DNA from: Tepidiphilus sp. J10
GTDB taxonomy: Bacteria; Pseudomonadota; Gammaproteobacteria; Burkholderiales; Thiobacillaceae
DNA length: 49,372 bases
NCBI GenBank assembly: GCA_945897955.1
Contig: CAMDGQ010000001.1
Location: 1-49,372 of the forward strand
Direction: 5' to 3'
Shown here: positions 46,099-49,372 of the stretch, piece by piece
How the letters are laid out: each line of letters opens with the position of its first letter
How positions within the stretch are numbered: position 1 is the stretch's first letter
The notes under the pieces: generated by a model
The model's input: only the letters and a program-made list of their open reading frames with translations
Databases searched by the model: none
What the model was told of the DNA's origin: nothing
Translations under genes and position numbers: made by a program

Positions 46099-48815
46099 GG
46101 TTTTGCTCCAGTTGGGGTGGTGGTGGGGTGGTCTTTCCAATACTCGGGTACATCGCGTCGATAACGCCGGAACACCAGGTTGGCAATCAGCGCGGTCCAG
46201 CCGGTTTGATGCGCGGCGCCGAGGCCGAGGCCAGTTTCGCCGTGAAAGTATTCGTGGAACAGGTGCAGATCGCGCCAGTGCGGATCATGTTGCAACAACG
46301 AGTCGGCCGGATAGGCGGCAATCCGGCCATCCTTGCCACGACGAAACAGATCGACCAGGCGTTCCGCCAGCAGATTGGCGACTTCCTTCAGGCTGATGGC
46401 CCGGCCATCCAGACAGGGGACGGCGACGCTGAAACTGGCGCCCAGATAGCGGTGGTATTTTTCGATTGCCTGGATCAGCAGGTAGTTGGTCGGTAACCAG
46501 ATCGGTCCGCGCCAGTTGGAGTTGCCGCCGAACAGGCCGCTGGCCGATTCGCCCGGCTGATATTCCATCCAGGCATGACCAATGCCGGGCAGATCGCCCA
46601 GATCCTGATGGTCGGCGTGATATTTGGAGACGCCGCGTACGCCGAAGCGGGACAGGAATTGTTGTTCGTCCAGCACCCGGCTCAGGATGCGCGCGAGTTT
46701 GTTTGGATCGACCAGTGACAGCAGATGCTCGCCGCGCGCGTTTTCATGCACCGGGCAGGCGCACACGATATGGCCGTCGAAGCCACCGCCACCGTGCTCA
46801 AGCAACTTGGCGGCGAAGCGCGGCGCGACCTTGAGCAAGCGTTGATCGACGACCTCGCAGGCGAACAGTGGAATGATGCCGACCCAGGAAAACACGTCGA
46901 TGCGGCGCTGACTGCCATCCGGACTGACCAGCAAGTCCTTGTAGAAACCATCCGTTTCGTCCCACAGCGACAGGCCACCATCGCCATTGCCCAGGATGCC
47001 TGATGCGATATTCATAAACTGGGCGTAGCACTGGATGGCGATATCTTCGTAAGCCGGGTCTTCAACGGTGATTTCCAGCGCAATCAGCGTCAGGTTGAGG
47101 GCAAACATCGCCATCCAGCCGGTGGCGTCGGCCTGCTTGAGATGGAAGCCGGGTGGCAGCGGCTGCGAGCGGTCGAACACTGAGATGTTGTCCAGGCCCA
47201 TGAAACCGCCTTCGAACACGTTATGTCCATCGCTGTCCTTGCGGTTGATCCACCAGGCGTAGTTGAGCAGCAGCTTGTGCAGCACGCGCTTGAGAAAGGC
47301 GCGGTCTTCCCGCCCGCGTTGCACGCGTTCGGCACGGTAGGCTTTCAGCGTGGCGGCGGCGTGTACCGGCGGATTGGCATCGCCGAAGGCCCACTCGTAG
47401 GCGGGAATCAGGCCGTTCGGGTGCAGCGCGTTTTCCTTCAGCAGCAGTTCGATCTGATCCTTGGCGAAATCGACATCCAGCAAGCTCAGCGCGGAGGCGT
47501 GAAAGGCCAGATCCCAGGCGGCGAACCAGGGGTATTCCCACTTGTCCGGCATGGCCACGACCGCCTTCAGCTTGAGGTGCCGCCAGTGGTGATTGCGTCC
47601 CTGTTTGCGCGCTGCCGGCGGTGGGTGGCCGTCGCCATCCAGCCAGCGACCGACATCGTAGTAATAGAACTGCTTGCTCCAGATCAGGCCGGCCATGGCC
47701 TGGCGCAGGATGCGGTGGTCCTCGGTGTTGGCGTTGGGCAACAGCTCGTCGTAGAACACCGAGGCCTCGGCCTGGCGTTTGGCGTAGGTGGATTCCCACT
47801 GTGCGAACGGTTCGGCCAGCGGCTGGCGTGACAGCACCATGCCAGTCATCGCGGTTTCGCCGGCGGCCACTTGCAGCCGATGACTGGCGGCGAATTTGTT
47901 GCCGACCTGCTCCGGATTGAGTGCGCCGGCTTCGCCCTGGATCAGGTGGCGATGGAATGCGTCTTTCACGAACGGGCTGGCATTGGCCTGGCCCCAGAGT
48001 TTTGCGGTGTTGGTCTCGTTGTCGGTGAACAGCAGTTCCGCCTGGCGGCGGCCGTACAGATAATAAGTACCCAGCGTCGGATGCACCGCGCGCAGCGCCC
48101 AGACCGCCCCTTTCGGCGGCGGAATCTCGCGCATGACCGGTTTTTCCGTGCCGACCGCCGTGGCATCCCAGTTCCAGGTATTGCGGAACCACAGCGTCGG
48201 CAGCAGCCAGATCGTCGCCGCCTCCGGCCCCCGGTTGGCGGCGAACAGGCGAATCAGAATCTGCTCCGGTCCGGCCTTGGCATACCGCACTTCTATGTCC
48301 CAGTAACGGTTGTCTGCAAATGCGTCGCTGTCATGCAGGCTGACAGGTGGATCCGAGCGCGAGCGGCGCGCGTTTTCCTGGCGCAGCCAGTCGTAGGGGA
48401 ATTCGCGCTGCGGGTATTTGTAGAGATAGCGCAGCCAACTGTGTGACGGCGTGGCGTCGAGGTGGAAATAGCATTCCTTGACGTCCTCGCCATGATTGCC
48501 CTGATTGCCGGTGAGACCAAACAGACGTTCTTTGAGGATCGGATCGCGGCCGTTCCACAAAGCAAGCGCGAAGATCAGGCGCTGTTCGTCGTCACAAATG
48601 CCAGCGATGCCGTCCTCGTTCCAGCGATAGGCGCGGCTCACCGCCTGATCATGGCTGAAGTGTTCCCACGCCTCGCCATTGGCGCTGTAATCCTCGCGCA
48701 CCGTGCCCCAGGCGCGTTCGGACAGATACGGCCCCCACAAGCGCCAGTTTTCCTGGCCGGTGCGTTGGGCTTCCAGACGGGCGCGTTCGGCGTCGTGCGG
48801 CAGCATCTCAAGCAT
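46095..48815 (-). CDS. GH63-like (MGH1-type) glucosidase
   Basis: 906 residues, cytoplasmic (no signal). The C-terminal (alpha/alpha)6 barrel resembles the GH63 mannosyl-oligosaccharide glucosidase family: [19 protein letters not shown] near residue 450, [39 protein letters not shown] and [17 protein letters not shown] near the end. The acid D in AAWDLAFHA and the late E residues are probable catalytic groups. With the debranching-like gene upstream it points to storage or compatible-solute glucan metabolism; the exact substrate is unknown. Confidence 0.85.
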   Translation of the reverse strand: MLEMLPHDAERARLEAQRTGQENWRLWGPYLSERAWGTVREDYSANGEAWEHFSHDQAVSRAYRWNEDGIAGICDDEQRLIFALALWNGRDPILKERLFGLTGNQGNHGEDVKECYFHLDATPSHSWLRYLYKYPQREFPYDWLRQENARRSRSDPPVSLHDSDAFADNRYWDIEVRYAKAGPEQILIRLFAANRGPEAATIWLLPTLWFRNTWNWDATAVGTEKPVMREIPPPKGAVWALRAVHPTLGTYYLYGRRQAELLFTDNETNTAKLWGQANASPFVKDAFHRHLIQGEAGALNPEQVGNKFAASHRLQVAAGETAMTGMVLSRQPLAEPFAQWESTYAKRQAEASVFYDELLPNANTEDHRILRQAMAGLIWSKQFYYYDVGRWLDGDGHPPPAARKQGRNHHWRHLKLKAVVAMPDKWEYPWFAAWDLAFHASALSLLDVDFAKDQIELLLKENALHPNGLIPAYEWAFGDANPPVHAAATLKAYRAERVQRGREDRAFLKRVLHKLLLNYAWWINRKDSDGHNVFEGGFMGLDNISVFDRSQPLPPGFHLKQADATGWMAMFALNLTLIALEITVEDPAYEDIAIQCYAQFMNIASGILGNGDGGLSLWDETDGFYKDLLVSPDGSQRRIDVFSWVGIIPLFACEVVDQRLLKVAPRFAAKLLEHGGGGFDGHIVCACPVHENARGEHLLSLVDPNKLARILSRVLDEQQFLSRFGVRGVSKYHADHQDLGDLPGIGHAWMEYQPGESASGLFGGNSNWRGPIWLPTNYLLIQAIEKYHRYLGASFSVAVPCLDGRAISLKEVANLLAERLVDLFRRGKDGRIAAYPADSLLQHDPHWRDLHLFHEYFHGETGLGLGAAHQTGWTALIANLVFRRYRRDVPEYWKDHPTTTPTGAKP

Positions 48816-49372
48816 GGTTTTTTCCCTTGGCGCGTTCCAGCAAACACCAGACCTGCAACGTGCAGGCCACCGACCAGGCTTGGCTTGGCGCACCGCGCGG
48901 TGTATGCGGCGGTTCGGCGTCGAACAGTTCGCTCAGCGTACCGAGACCGGCATCGGCCAGATGATCGGCCAGCGGTTGCAGCAGAGCCTGCGCTTCGGCC
49001 GCGTCGCCGCCGGCTCGATACAGCGCCAGCGCGTAATGCGGCAGCAACCAGGCCCAGGCCGGACCTTGATGGTAGGCGGCATCGCGGTCGCGCACGCCGC
49101 CTTCATAGCGGCCTTGATACGCCGCGTCTGCAGAGTCCAGCGTGCGCAGCCCGTAACTGGTCAGCAGGCGGTTGCCGACCGTTCGCACCACCGCCGCCTG
49201 TTCGTCACACGACAGGGGCGAATGCGTCAGCGATACGGCGAAAACCTGGTTCGGACGCACTTGTTCAGCCGGGTTTTCTACACCGCCATCCAGCACATCG
49301 AACAAACCCTCGCCATCGGCCCGGATGAAGCGGCGAAAACCTTGCCGGGTCTGCTCCGCCCGTTGTAGCAAG
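48808..49372 (-). CDS. Glycogen debranching-type enzyme (amylo-alpha-1,6-glucosidase), C-terminal part
   Basis: The last ~187 residues are visible; the rest lies off the right edge. The stretch RPNQVFAVSLTHSPL, then YGLRTLD, YQGRYEGGVRDRDAAYHQGPAWAWLLPHYALAL is the GDE C-terminal barrel of bacterial amylo-alpha-1,6-glucosidases, which remove branch glucose from glycogen. The stop overlaps the start of the GH63-like gene by eight bases. Confidence 0.85.
   Translation of the reverse strand, partial: LLQRAEQTRQGFRRFIRADGEGLFDVLDGGVENPAEQVRPNQVFAVSLTHSPLSCDEQAAVVRTVGNRLLTSYGLRTLDSADAAYQGRYEGGVRDRDAAYHQGPAWAWLLPHYALALYRAGGDAAEAQALLQPLADHLADAGLGTLSELFDAEPPHTPRGAPSQAWSVACTLQVWCLLERAKGKNHA

Overview
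The window is high-GC, densely packed bacterial DNA. Nearly every gene is intact and most same-strand neighbours overlap by 4-14 bases. The gene set (MerR/MerC/MerA, a CusCBA-type RND pump, a DUF2282 BufA protein, an ECF sigma factor with a ZAS-type anti-sigma factor, FadE of the long gamma/beta form, an ArsS cluster) suggests a Betaproteobacterium. That is an inference from gene content only; no rRNA gene is present.

Layout, left to right. (1) 1-5583, minus strand: an arsenosugar-type operon, arsS - TVP38/MerA-like fusion - DUF547 - two small glycosyltransferase-family genes - Pit phosphate transporter (cut by the window edge). (2) 5724-9491, plus: gnd-zwf-glk-DUF2798, glucose to pentose phosphate and NADPH. 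(3) 9697-9999, plus: first copy of a small secreted protein I do not recognise. (4) 10113-20371, minus: fadE-fadA-fadB-fadD-YiiX-like-GDPD-glpD, a lipid and glycerophosphodiester breakdown operon. (5) 20527-22029, plus: membrane-anchored glutamate-synthase-like FMN/Fe-S protein, followed by the second small-protein copy (22176-22478), whose terminator is directly followed by a class C group II intron with its reverse transcriptase. (6) 24508-34814, minus: a 13-gene envelope redox operon: bufA1, thioredoxin-like, gluconate-dehydrogenase-3-like, GMC oxidoreductase, DoxX, ECF sigma, anti-sigma, DsbC-like, DsbA-like, two rhodaneses, SUMF1-like, and a DUF255-DsbD-alpha fusion. (7) 34932-44122: divergent merR / merC-merA-DUF2946-like-cusC-cusB-cusA-TVP38, a metal resistance block. 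(8) 44133-45077: lipoprotein-type trypsin-like protease with TPR. (9) 45284-45592: third small-protein copy. (10) 45646-49372, minus: glycogen-debranching-like enzyme (partial), GH63-like glucosidase, DUF302.

The main discovery is a shared promoter signal. Seven sites read GT(C/A)AG(G/C), exactly 15 bases, then CGAC, usually CGACCAAT. They precede arsS, gnd, fadE, the glutamate-synthase-like gene and all three small secreted proteins. They sit back to back in the arsS/gnd and fadE/glutamate-synthase intergenic regions. A second type (the same GTCAGR, 15 bases, then (C/A)GGTCTT(A/T)ATC) precedes the bufA-ECF operon and forms a second promoter for small-protein copies 2 and 3. I read this as an ECF-type regulon, with the ECF/anti-sigma pair at 30096-31350 as the obvious candidate regulator. 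It would link NADPH supply, thiol/disulfide repair in the envelope, lipid turnover, an arsenic/redox operon and a triplicated secreted protein. The small-protein mRNAs also share a leader hairpin whose sequence differs between copies while pairing is kept. The promoter and hairpin patterns are seen directly; the assignment to this sigma factor is inference.
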